Positions 7,063 through 14,958 of a stretch of 15,696 nucleotides of DNA are shown piece by piece. Position 1 is the stretch's first letter; every line of letters starts with the position of its first letter. The notes under the pieces were generated by a model that was given only the letters and a program-made list of their open reading frames with translations, was not told the origin of the DNA and made no database searches. The stretch is taken from NCBI GenBank assembly GCA_023397475.1, contig JAEWUD010000046.1:1-15696 (forward strand). Reading direction: 5' to 3'. Made by a program: the position numbers and the translations under genes. Source of the DNA: Bacillota bacterium (lineage in GTDB: Bacteria; Bacillota; Clostridia; Saccharofermentanales; Saccharofermentanaceae).

Positions 7063-9144
7063 ATGACAAACGACAAGAAAAACCGTCACCATTCCTCGGG
7101 CGTCAGCCCCTCATCATCAGAACCCGCTAAGGATTATAACAATACCGTGAAACTCCCCGTTCGCGCCGCATCACCCGCGGCTAAGGAGGTCGTTGCGGCT
7201 TCTTCCTCTGAAACACAGCAGAAGCCACACAAGGCAAAAAAGCAGCAGAATCAGCAGATTTCGGAGCCGACGGACAAGAAAACGAACCCGCCGACAGCCG
7301 GGAACCGGGAAAACCAGAGAAACCGGCAGCCGAATAGCCAGCGAGAGAAACAGAAAAACAAGCCGCTTCGCGAGAATGCTCCCGAAGCAATTATCATCGC
7401 AAAAACGAACGTCGATATGCCTGGTTTGGCCTCTCTGCCCGGAGGTCAAAAGAAAAAGCACAGGAAACCCGGACGGGACCAGCGATACCTTCGCGTCATT
7501 GCCCTCGGCGGTCTCGGCGAGATCGGAAAGAACATGACACTTTTCGAGTACGGGAATGACATCATCCTCGTCGATTGCGGCATGGCCTTTCCCGAAGAAA
7601 ACATGCCCGGTATCGATGCCGTTATTCAGGACTTCAGCTATGTTCTGCAGAACAAGGATCGGGTTCGCGGCATCTATTTAACCCACGGCCATGAGGATCA
7701 CATCGGAGCACTGCCGTATCTGATGAAAGACCTCAAGTGTCCGATCTACGGCGGTCGACTTACGATCGAACTCGTCCGAGGCAAGCTCAATGAGAAGGCC
7801 GGCGGAACTCGAGGTATCTCTCTGAAACAGGTGAAACCCGGCGACGTCGTCTCCGGCGGCAATGCCTTCTCCGTCGAGTTTATCCATGTAAACCACAGCA
7901 TCGCGGATGCCTTTGCGCTCGCGATCCGGACACCTGCGGGTGTCGTAATTCATACGGGAGACTTTAAGATCGATTACACGCCGATCGACGGAGGACCGAT
8001 TGATTTACAGCGCTTCGCCCAATACGGCAAAGAAGGTGTATTGCTGCTGATGGCCGAGAGCACGAACATTGAGGCGTCCGGCACATCGATGTCTGAGTCG
8101 CAGGTCGGCGAATCTTTCCAACGATTATTCGGCAAAGCGCCGGGACGCGTCATCGTCGCGACATTCTCCTCGCATGTTCATCGCATGCAGCAGATCTTCA
8201 CGGCTGCCGAAGTATATGGGCGCAAGGTCGCTCTCGTCGGACGAAGCATGTTGAATGTTTTCGCGGCGGCAAATTCGCTTGGGTATATAAAAATGCAACC
8301 GGACACGTTGATCGACATCACTGAGGTCGATCAGTATGCGCCGGAGAAAGTTGTTATTTTGACAACCGGCAGCCAAGCGGAACCGATGTCTGCCCTGACG
8401 CGCATGGCCTTCTCGTCCCACAAAGTCGTCGAGATTCAGAAGGGTGACACCGTAATCATCTCAGCTCACCCGATTCCGGGCAATGAGAAGCCGATCTACC
8501 GTGTAATCAATGAACTCTTCCGACGCGGCGCCCAGGTAATTTACGAGGATCTCGCGGATGTTCATGTATCCGGTCACGCTTACCGGGGTGAACTGATGAT
8601 GATTCATAATCTTGTACGCCCGAAGTATTTCGTGCCCGTTCACGGCGAATACCGCATGCTCTACAAGCATACGCAGCTCGCCAAGAGTTTGGGGCAGAGC
8701 GAAGAGTCTACGTTCATTCTTAACAACGGTGATATTTTCGAGTTGAACGCGGATTCGGCCAGGGTATCCGGTTACATTAACGCGGCGCCCGTTCTGATCG
8801 ACGGTTCCGGCATCGGAGATCTCGACAATCGCGTCCTGCGCGATCGGCGTCTTCTGGCGGATGACGGTGTTGTCTGTATCACGCTGGCCGTCGACAAAGC
8901 CGGGACGAAGCTTCTTGCCGCGCCGGCTGTACAGGCCGTCGGCTTCCTTTATGAGAGCGAATCTGAGTTGGTGATACGCGATGTAACGGATAAGATGTTG
9001 TCGTACGTTGCCCGTTGCGGAACCCAGAGCAAGAGCATATCGGTGGTATCGGAATCCGGTCAGTTGCGCGACTATCTTAAGAGCGTACTTTTCGAGAAAA
9101 CCAAGCGCCGTCCGATGATCCTCATCACGGTGGTTCGGGTCTAA
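7063..9144 (+). CDS. rnj: Ribonuclease J with long basic N-terminal extension
   Basis: Metallo-beta-lactamase/beta-CASP nuclease with endonuclease and 5'-3' exonuclease activity in mRNA decay and rRNA maturation. The catalytic core starts near residue 141 (RYLRVIALGGLGEIGKN). The zinc motif HGHEDH is at 208-213, followed by HVNHSIADAF, VIHTGDFKID, and beta-CASP motifs including VIVATFSSHVHRMQQ, ISAHPIPGNEKP and FVPVHGEYRML. A C-terminal domain completes it. The product is 693 residues against about 555 for Bacillus enzymes; the excess is residues 1-140, rich in Lys, Gln, Asn, Pro and Ser and probably disordered. The start is supported by AAGGA eight to nine bases before ATG 7063; the internal Met118 has no such site. 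Whether it equals RnjA or RnjB cannot be told, and no second paralogue is in the window. A merR-type gene follows after 35 bases. Confidence 0.95.
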   Translation: MTNDKKNRHHSSGVSPSSSEPAKDYNNTVKLPVRAASPAAKEVVAASSSETQQKPHKAKKQQNQQISEPTDKKTNPPTAGNRENQRNRQPNSQREKQKNKPLRENAPEAIIIAKTNVDMPGLASLPGGQKKKHRKPGRDQRYLRVIALGGLGEIGKNMTLFEYGNDIILVDCGMAFPEENMPGIDAVIQDFSYVLQNKDRVRGIYLTHGHEDHIGALPYLMKDLKCPIYGGRLTIELVRGKLNEKAGGTRGISLKQVKPGDVVSGGNAFSVEFIHVNHSIADAFALAIRTPAGVVIHTGDFKIDYTPIDGGPIDLQRFAQYGKEGVLLLMAESTNIEASGTSMSESQVGESFQRLFGKAPGRVIVATFSSHVHRMQQIFTAAEVYGRKVALVGRSMLNVFAAANSLGYIKMQPDTLIDITEVDQYAPEKVVILTTGSQAEPMSALTRMAFSSHKVVEIQKGDTVIISAHPIPGNEKPIYRVINELFRRGAQVIYEDLADVHVSGHAYRGELMMIHNLVRPKYFVPVHGEYRMLYKHTQLAKSLGQSEESTFILNNGDIFELNADSARVSGYINAAPVLIDGSGIGDLDNRVLRDRRLLADDGVVCITLAVDKAGTKLLAAPAVQAVGFLYESESELVIRDVTDKMLSYVARCGTQSKSISVVSESGQLRDYLKSVLFEKTKRRPMILITVVRV

Positions 9145-9179
9145 CACGTTATCGAGAAGCGATGTAAGGAGACGTTCCG

Positions 9180-9983
9180 TTGAAGCAGAAGACCGAGTTC
9201 TCGATCGGAGAGGTCGCACAAATGAAAGGCCTCACCGTCAAGGCCTTGCGTTTCTATGAGGATATCGGTCTTCTCACGCCGCATCGCATCGACCCGTTCA
9301 CGAAATATCGCTATTATCACAGCGACCAATTTCTTGTCATCGAGCTGATCAAAGCCGCGCGAGGCATGGACATCAGTCCGAACGATCTCGTGCCTTTCGT
9401 CAAAGCACAGGACACCGCGGGACTTCTTGCGTTCTTGCAGATGCATCGCGAAAAAACACGTCTCCGCCTCGAGGAGCTGAAATCACTTCTGATTCATATC
9501 GACGGTGTGACAAGCGGGTTGGTGCGAGCCAGGGAATCAGCCGGAAATCCCGGTGTTTACGTACGGGAGATGCCCGATCTGTATCTTTACACGCGACGTA
9601 TTAAGTCCGCGAAGGATTTCGCGGACAGTGCGGGCATACTGTCCGAACTCGAACGCAAAGCAGCGGCAAAAGGTTTGGATCCCACGTATGAATCCGGTGC
9701 GTTGTTTGAACCGGACGCATCCGGGGTCTTTGCTCCGACACGTTTCTTCACGACGGTGCTTCACGGAGATGATCCGGATATCTTTGTCATTCCTTACGGG
9801 CGACATGTATGTACGCTGATTGACGCCGAATCGTCGGAGGAGAAATCGAATCTTTTGTCGAGGTACTGCGAAGAGAACAAACTCGACGTGATCGTTATCA
9901 CGCAGGTTGAACTACTGTCCGATCTGTTCGGAAATTCAAATCCGGTCGAAATGCGGTTTCGCGTCCAGACATCGAATCAATGA
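9180..9983 (+). CDS. MerR family transcriptional regulator with C-terminal effector-binding-like domain
   Basis: DNA-binding regulator, 267 residues. The winged helix-turn-helix is residues 7-75: FSIGEVAQMKGLTVKALRFY, then EDIGLLTP and YRYYHSDQ, all standard MerR features. A helix at about 84-115 is the usual dimerising coiled coil. Residues about 125-267 resemble the GyrI-like ligand-binding domain of BmrR/TipA-type multidrug sensors (VREMPDLYLYTRR strand start). No cysteine cluster for metal binding is seen. The start is TTG, fixed by AAGGAG eight bases upstream. It lies 35 bases after RNase J and is probably cotranscribed, but no efflux or resistance gene, the usual target, is adjacent. 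Its 3' end overlaps rel by 7 bp. The ligand and targets are unknown. Confidence 0.85.
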   Translation: MKQKTEFSIGEVAQMKGLTVKALRFYEDIGLLTPHRIDPFTKYRYYHSDQFLVIELIKAARGMDISPNDLVPFVKAQDTAGLLAFLQMHREKTRLRLEELKSLLIHIDGVTSGLVRARESAGNPGVYVREMPDLYLYTRRIKSAKDFADSAGILSELERKAAAKGLDPTYESGALFEPDASGVFAPTRFFTTVLHGDDPDIFVIPYGRHVCTLIDAESSEEKSNLLSRYCEENKLDVIVITQVELLSDLFGNSNPVEMRFRVQTSNQ

Positions 9984-12400
9984 CCCCGGCGGACCTCGAT
10001 CACATCCCGGATTGCCTTCAGTCGTCCGACCACCCGGTCGTATTGGCTCTGGCTCTTGACTTCAATCGTCATGTTAAAATTCGCCGTTACATCCTTCATC
10101 GCCTGCATCTGCGCGGAAATGATGGACACTTTCTCCTCTGATATCGCGTTGGATATATCCGCGAGAAGATGACGGCGGTCGTGTGCGAGAATTGAGACCT
10201 CGACCTGATAGCTGTCCTGTTCTCCCCTGACATCCCAATACACGTCGATGAGGCGCGATGCCTTCTCCGCGTCCTTGGGAGAGTCGATCGAACATTTAAG
10301 GATATTCTTGATATTGCTGCAATCGGTACGGTGTACACCGACACCTTTGCCGCGCGTCACGAATCCGATAATCGGATCTCCCGGAACCGGGCTGCAGCAT
10401 CGCGAGAGATGAACCAGACAGTTCTCAATGCCCTTGACGATGACGCCGGTATCATTCTTCTTCTTATGGCGCGAAACGGATTTACTCTTCGGCAGAGCCT
10501 TTGGAGTCAGAATCAGGTTCTCTTCAGTGATTCCGATCGGCAGCGGTGAATAAACAACCTGCCCCCCGCTCGTCACGCGATACCCGAGTGCAAATCTTTC
10601 GGATTCCGGCAGTGAACGAATATACTCATCCCGCAGACGGGCAATGATCTTGCTGGCCGCTATACCGCCATAACCGATGGCCGCATACATGTCGTCGACA
10701 TTGCTGAAGGACTGCTTACGCATCGCGAATTCCATGAACTCCGACTTCATCAGCTGTTGCGGCGTGAATCCGCTCTTCTTGATCTCGCTGACCAGCATAT
10801 CCTTGCCTCGCACGATGTTCTCATCGCGCATTTCCTTCTTAAACCAGGCATTGATCTTCGAGCGGGCAGATGTACTCTTGACGATCTTGAGCCAATCCCG
10901 CGAAGGGCCGTGCACCTTCTCCGAAGCGAGAATCTCAACAATATCTCCGTTCTGCAATTCGTACGTCAGAGGAACAATACGACCGTTGACCTTGGCGCCG
11001 AACATACGATTTCCGATTCCACTGTGGATGTTATACGCGAAATCAATCGGAACAGCGTGTGCCGGCAGCGATATTACGTCCCCCTTCGGTGTGAAAACGA
11101 ATACCTCGTCGGCAACCAGGCCGCTCTTGAGTGTATCGAGAAATTCATCGGCATCTTTGGACTCCCCCTGCCAATCGAGAAGTTGACGCAGCCAGGAGAG
11201 CTTACTGTCGACGGAGTCAGGGGACGAAGCGCCGGGACCGCCTTCTTTGTAGCGCCAATGTGCGGCGATACCGTATTCCGCCGTACGATGCATGGCCAGC
11301 GTGCGGATCTGGACCTCAAACGGTATTCCCTTCTTTCCGATCACGGTCGTATGCAAGGACTGATACATGTTGGACTTCGGCATTGCGATATAATCCTTGA
11401 ATCGTCCCGGCATCGGATAATAGAGGTCATGAACGAGACCCAAAACCGCGTAACAGTCCGAGACCGTACCGACGATAATCCGACACGCGAATAGATCGAA
11501 GATCTGATCGAGGGTCTTCCCCTGCGTCTTCATCTTGTTATAAATGCTATAAAAATGCTTCGGACGTCCTTCGATCTCGGCCTCTATACCCATGTCGCCG
11601 ATGCGTTTCTGAAGCTCCGCGATAACCTCGGTTAGGAACTCCTCCCGCTCCGAGCGCTTCTGTGAGATCGCTCCGACCAGTTCATAATACGCGTCCTTAT
11701 CGAGATACCGAAGGCAGAGATCTTCGAGCTCCCACTTGATCTTATAGATACCGAGGCGGTGAGCCAGCGGCGCGTAGATGTCCAGCGTTTCCTTTGCCTT
11801 CTCAACCTGCTTCTCCAGAGAAAGATGCTTGATCGTCCGCATATTATGCAGTCGATCGGCCAGCTTGATCAGCACAACGCGGATATCCTTCGCCATCGCG
11901 AGGAACATCTTGCGCATGTTCTCCGCCTGCACCTCTTCCTTGGATGAATAGGAGATCCGGCTCAGCTTGGTAACACCGTCCACCAGCAGCGCGACGTCAT
12001 CGCCAAACAACTCCGTGACCAGTCCGACCGTAACGTTGGTATCCTCCACCGTATCGTGCAGCATGGCGGCACAGAGCGTGTCCGTATCGACCTCAAGCTC
12101 GGTGAGAATCTCCGTCGTCGCAAGGGGGTGAATAATATAGGGTTCACCGGTCTTCCTGACCTGTTCGCCGTGCGCCTTGTAGGCGAAGACAAAAGCCTTC
12201 TCCAGTTTATCCGACTCGTCCTTCTCGGCATACGCCTGATAGCGCATCACGACCTCATGGTACGCGTTAAGAATTGTCGGGGAGATTCCTTCGGGCATCG
12301 AAAAGTCATGAAGACCCGCTTCAAACAGCGCAAGTCTTCCCGTATCGTCCGAGGCGTGTTCTGCGCCTCGTGTCTGATCCCTCTTCGAATCCGGTGCCAT
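9977..12400 (-). CDS. rel: Bifunctional (p)ppGpp synthetase/hydrolase Rel
   Basis: Makes and degrades the alarmone (p)ppGpp in the stringent response, on the ribosome. The 807-residue product has all domains in order. The HD hydrolase (about 65-200) keeps His91, His115-Asp116 and Asp182 (ADRLHNMRT), each 38 positions after the Streptococcus Rel residues. The synthetase domain has FDLFACR (Asp302), RFKD at 333-336 and FEVQIRT. RFKD, not EXDD, is the sign of a bifunctional enzyme. TGS begins at DEVFVFTPKGD; a Cys-rich segment (CLVHLSRCCSPVPGD) precedes a C-terminal ACT domain. The N-terminus is about 38 residues longer than usual. AAGGAGA precedes the ATG. It starts 15 bases after recJ, so the two are one operon and probably translationally coupled. 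In many Firmicutes apt lies between them; here it does not. Confidence 0.97.
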   Translation of the reverse strand: MAPDSKRDQTRGAEHASDDTGRLALFEAGLHDFSMPEGISPTILNAYHEVVMRYQAYAEKDESDKLEKAFVFAYKAHGEQVRKTGEPYIIHPLATTEILTELEVDTDTLCAAMLHDTVEDTNVTVGLVTELFGDDVALLVDGVTKLSRISYSSKEEVQAENMRKMFLAMAKDIRVVLIKLADRLHNMRTIKHLSLEKQVEKAKETLDIYAPLAHRLGIYKIKWELEDLCLRYLDKDAYYELVGAISQKRSEREEFLTEVIAELQKRIGDMGIEAEIEGRPKHFYSIYNKMKTQGKTLDQIFDLFACRIIVGTVSDCYAVLGLVHDLYYPMPGRFKDYIAMPKSNMYQSLHTTVIGKKGIPFEVQIRTLAMHRTAEYGIAAHWRYKEGGPGASSPDSVDSKLSWLRQLLDWQGESKDADEFLDTLKSGLVADEVFVFTPKGDVISLPAHAVPIDFAYNIHSGIGNRMFGAKVNGRIVPLTYELQNGDIVEILASEKVHGPSRDWLKIVKSTSARSKINAWFKKEMRDENIVRGKDMLVSEIKKSGFTPQQLMKSEFMEFAMRKQSFSNVDDMYAAIGYGGIAASKIIARLRDEYIRSLPESERFALGYRVTSGGQVVYSPLPIGITEENLILTPKALPKSKSVSRHKKKNDTGVIVKGIENCLVHLSRCCSPVPGDPIIGFVTRGKGVGVHRTDCSNIKNILKCSIDSPKDAEKASRLIDVYWDVRGEQDSYQVEVSILAHDRRHLLADISNAISEEKVSIISAQMQAMKDVTANFNMTIEVKSQSQYDRVVGRLKAIRDVIEVRRGH

Positions 12401-12407
12401 TCTTGTC

Positions 12408-12414
12408 TCTCCTT
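12408..12414 (-). promoter_or_regulatory. Ribosome binding site of rel, abutting the recJ stop
   Basis: Minus strand AAGGAGA (12414-12408) lies seven bases before the rel ATG and one base after the recJ TGA (12418-12416). A ribosome finishing recJ covers this site, an arrangement that usually couples translation of the two genes. Confidence 0.7.
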
Positions 12415-12415
12415 C

Positions 12416-14536
12416 TCAGGAAAACATTCTTTGATATGTTTTGGTATTTTCCAGTTTAACCTTGCCTTCGACAAATAACAAGGAGAAGCAGATCCTCTGA
12501 CCTTTTCGAGAATGGAACTGTATCAGAGAAGCCTCCGCAAAAACATCAAGAATGCGTAAAAGCTGAAACCCATTGATGGACTCTTTATAAGAAAGCGAAA
12601 TCTTGCGAGCCAAGAGGTTCGCGTCGCATATGACAGATCCTTCCGTACAATTCGTCCGGAGAAACTGGTAGACGCGCTTGAAATCCTCTCGTGTCGGAAC
12701 GATATCTGCGCTCCCCGTCTTGGCCAGAATTGCAAGTTGGCGAAGGCCAAGGTTCTTCTGGTAGAGTGTCTCCAGAATATCCGGAGAATCGATGACCATC
12801 CTGCCTGTCTTCGAGAAACGAATGTCACGGATCATGAGAGAAAGTGACTCCTTGTCCCTCCATACATTTGATGTCAAAGAATAGAGAATATCAATCTTAC
12901 TCCCGACCGTGTACAGATCCTCGAGTGCACCGAAACCAAATCCGATCGCGTCAAATTGACGGTTCTTCCCGTTCGTCTCAACCGAAACCTTCAATTTCAG
13001 ATGTTTACCGCTCCCGCAAGACATCGCTTGTTCGATCGTCAAGTTCTCCAGAAGGAATATCGGCTCGGCATTCGATTCGCCAAACGGTGCCAGACGTTGA
13101 ATCTCGCGAAAAGAAGATAGCGAGATCTCTTCCACCGAAAGACGGGCGTCCGGGCGCAACGCCGCTACCCCATGTCCCTCCTCACAGGTTTTGAGCGAGT
13201 ATTCCTCGAGCATCTTACAGAAACCCGAAAAATGAGAAGCCTCGACCGCAATGCCCGCGGCCTTCGGATGACCTCCGAACTGCGCAGCATGTTCTTTCGC
13301 GAAAATAATCGCTTCCAGAATGTTAAAGCCATCCACCGAACGGGCCGAACCTTTATATAAGTCAGGTTGTCCCGAATCCTTCGTAAATACAATAGCGGGA
13401 CGTCCGTAGCGAGAGACTAAGCGGGATGCGACAATACCGATCACACCGGGATGCCAGTCGTCTCCCAGGAGAACGATCGGACCGGCGGATGTGATTGACA
13501 CCTCACCTTCTTTGACAGAACCCTCAATCCGAGCGATCGCTTTCTGGAAAATATCCAGTTCAATCTCTTGTCGTCTGGCATTCTCTGATGTAAGAAGCGC
13601 TGCAATTTCCGCGGCCTTGGCTGAATCGTCCGTCGTCAGCAATTCAACGGCTCGGGCGGCATCTCCCATCCGTCCCGAAGCATTGATCCGAGGAACGATA
13701 AGATAACTGATGGAAATGGAGTTCAACTCCTTCTCCCGTTGGCCCGCCACTTCGATCAGAGACGTAATTCCCAATCGCCCGCGCTCATGCAGTTGGCGCA
13801 ATCCTTTACGCACGATCGTTCGATTCTCATCGACTAGAGGGACGACATCCGCAATTGTACCAAGCATGGCAAGGTCAAAAAATGCTTCAAAGTCGTTCTT
13901 CTCCGTCAGCGGGTATAGGAAAGAGGACAACGCCTCAATTAATTTCAAAGCGATCCCCACACCGGAAAGCTGTGTAAAGGGATAAAGAGAATCCACGCGT
14001 TTGGCGCTGACAACCGCAATTGCCTGCGGCAATATGGGTTTAACCTCGTGGTGATCTGTAACGATCACATCAATACCGGAACGCATCAACGTAGAGATCT
14101 CATCTACATCTGAGATACCGCAGTCAACGGTAATCATCAACGAAGGACTAAATCCATCAATACGGGAAAAGAGGGCTTCCGACATTCCATAACCCTCAGA
14201 AACTCGATCAGGAATCATATAACGACAATCTGCCCCCGCCTTGCGCAAAAAGAGCAGAAGCAGCGCCGTAGCCGTGACTCCGTCGGCATCATAATCCCCA
14301 AAAACAAGGATTCGCTCGCGATTCGCGATCGCCGATCGAATACGTGTACAAGCGTTTTGCATGTCAGGAAGAAGGAATGGGTCGTGCCATTTCGGTGGTT
14401 CGCCGGACAGAAATGCGCTTCGTTCCACCGGATCAGAAACGCCACGGGCCGCAAGAATTCTCTCTGCCAAAGGAAGAATCGTCTCATCCGGCAAAGCATA
14501 GGAAGGGTCATCCCAGGTTTTCGCTAGTAGAATCAC
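12416..14536 (-). CDS. recJ: Single-stranded-DNA-specific exonuclease RecJ
   Basis: A 5'-3' exonuclease on single-stranded DNA, used in recombination repair and base-excision repair. The 706-residue product has the DHH phosphoesterase motifs: DYDADG (81-86), DCG (138-140), DHH (161-163) and LGTIADVVPLVDENR (225-239). The RecJ-specific LSGVGIALKL and VPRINASGRMG blocks follow. The DHHA1 domain carries GDDWHPGVIGIVASR (358-372) and GGHPKAAG (421-428). An OB-like domain spans about 460-575. The last 100 or so residues form the extra C-terminal region seen in Firmicutes RecJ; E. coli RecJ stops at 577. The start is GTG at 14536, after GGGGGTT, a wobble-paired Shine-Dalgarno; this is less sure than the rest. 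First gene of the recJ-rel unit. Its promoter probably lies in the short spacer after the rpsU terminator, but no good hexamers are seen there. Confidence 0.95.
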   Translation of the reverse strand: MILLAKTWDDPSYALPDETILPLAERILAARGVSDPVERSAFLSGEPPKWHDPFLLPDMQNACTRIRSAIANRERILVFGDYDADGVTATALLLLFLRKAGADCRYMIPDRVSEGYGMSEALFSRIDGFSPSLMITVDCGISDVDEISTLMRSGIDVIVTDHHEVKPILPQAIAVVSAKRVDSLYPFTQLSGVGIALKLIEALSSFLYPLTEKNDFEAFFDLAMLGTIADVVPLVDENRTIVRKGLRQLHERGRLGITSLIEVAGQREKELNSISISYLIVPRINASGRMGDAARAVELLTTDDSAKAAEIAALLTSENARRQEIELDIFQKAIARIEGSVKEGEVSITSAGPIVLLGDDWHPGVIGIVASRLVSRYGRPAIVFTKDSGQPDLYKGSARSVDGFNILEAIIFAKEHAAQFGGHPKAAGIAVEASHFSGFCKMLEEYSLKTCEEGHGVAALRPDARLSVEEISLSSFREIQRLAPFGESNAEPIFLLENLTIEQAMSCGSGKHLKLKVSVETNGKNRQFDAIGFGFGALEDLYTVGSKIDILYSLTSNVWRDKESLSLMIRDIRFSKTGRMVIDSPDILETLYQKNLGLRQLAILAKTGSADIVPTREDFKRVYQFLRTNCTEGSVICDANLLARKISLSYKESINGFQLLRILDVFAEASLIQFHSRKGQRICFSLLFVEGKVKLENTKTYQRMFS

Positions 14537-14579
14537 AGTAACCCCCGCCCTACGACTAGGGCATTGTTGTCGATCATGC

Positions 14580-14612
14580 TGAAAGAAAAAACCCGGTGCG
14601 ACGCACCGGGTT
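14580..14612 (-). terminator. Strong intrinsic terminator of rpsU
   Basis: On the minus strand AACCCGGTGCG and CGCACCGGGTT form a perfect 11-bp inverted repeat around one central base (physically a 9-bp stem with a five-base loop), followed by TTTTTTCTTTC. It lies 26 bases after the rpsU stop and 44 bases before the recJ start, so it separates the two transcripts. Read on the plus strand it lacks a T tract. Confidence 0.9.
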
Positions 14613-14637
14613 CCCTTGTCTCATTTGTCAAAAAACC

Positions 14638-14811
14638 TTAGCGCTTGCGCTTTCTGGCGGCCTCAGACTTCTTCTTGCGCTTGACACTCGGCTTCTCGTA
14701 GTGCTCTCTCTTGCGGACCTCGGCAAGAACACCCGATCTTGCGCAGGAGCGCTTAAAACGACGCAACGCACTGTCAAGGGACTCATTTTCCTTAATTCTG
14801 ATTTCTGACAC
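14638..14811 (-). CDS. rpsU: 30S ribosomal protein S21
   Basis: Small-subunit ribosomal protein bS21, involved in translation initiation on the 30S platform. The product is 57 residues, the normal Firmicutes length: SEIRIKENESLDSALRRFKR at the start, then CARSGVLAEVRKREHYEKPS and a very basic tail ending RKRKR. The start is GTG at 14811, set by GGGGAGGG seven bases upstream. A longer frame extends upstream but would place that site inside the gene. It is a single-gene unit: a near-consensus promoter stands about 75 bases upstream and a strong terminator 26 bases downstream. Common partners of rpsU in Firmicutes, such as yqeY, are not next to it. Confidence 0.96.
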   Translation of the reverse strand: MSEIRIKENESLDSALRRFKRSCARSGVLAEVRKREHYEKPSVKRKKKSEAARKRKR

Positions 14812-14817
14812 TTTCTT

Positions 14818-14825
14818 CCCTCCCC
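14818..14825 (-). promoter_or_regulatory. Shine-Dalgarno site deciding the rpsU GTG start
   Basis: Minus strand GGGGAGGG ends six bases before the GTG at 14811. It is one of the strongest ribosome binding sites in the window, and it settles the start against longer in-frame alternatives near 14850. Confidence 0.85.
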
Positions 14826-14882
14826 TCGTGCGTAACAATATGTCCGGCAACGGATCAGAATCTTATTGCCTACATCGTTGGT

Positions 14883-14911
14883 ATTATACCTGTTGTACCG
14901 AATTGCGTCAA
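14883..14911 (-). promoter_or_regulatory. Near-consensus sigma-A promoter of rpsU
   Basis: Minus strand TTGACG (14911-14906), 17-base spacer, perfect TATAAT (14888-14883). The start of transcription would be near 14876, giving a leader of about 65 bases. The leader contains a 5-bp GGCAA/TTGCC inverted repeat (14846-14870) just before the ribosome binding site; whether it is regulatory is unknown. Confidence 0.85.
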
Positions 14912-14920
14912 TAGACAACT

Positions 14921-14958
14921 AACGCTTAATAGCCTTTATACCAGACCGGATAAGCGTT
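14921..14958. repeat. 8-bp inverted repeat between surface-protein gene and rpsU promoter
   Basis: AACGCTTA (14921-14928) and TAAGCGTT (14951-14958) are perfect complements around 22 bases. The right arm touches the stop codon of the surface-protein gene and the left arm lies about ten bases upstream of the rpsU -35. There is no T tract on either side, so it is not a standard terminator. It could be a protein-binding site or chance. Confidence 0.35.

Noticed and set aside
8461..9219. 252-codon open frame on the minus strand across the end of RNase J
   Set aside because: Shadow of the RNase J and merR coding sequence; no recognisable domain.
10757..11494. 245-codon open frame on the plus strand inside rel
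   Set aside because: Antisense to the conserved synthetase and TGS domains of Rel; no supporting signal.
14812..14850. Longer N-terminus for S21
   Set aside because: It would put the strong GGGGAGGG ribosome binding site inside the gene and exceed the standard 57-residue length.
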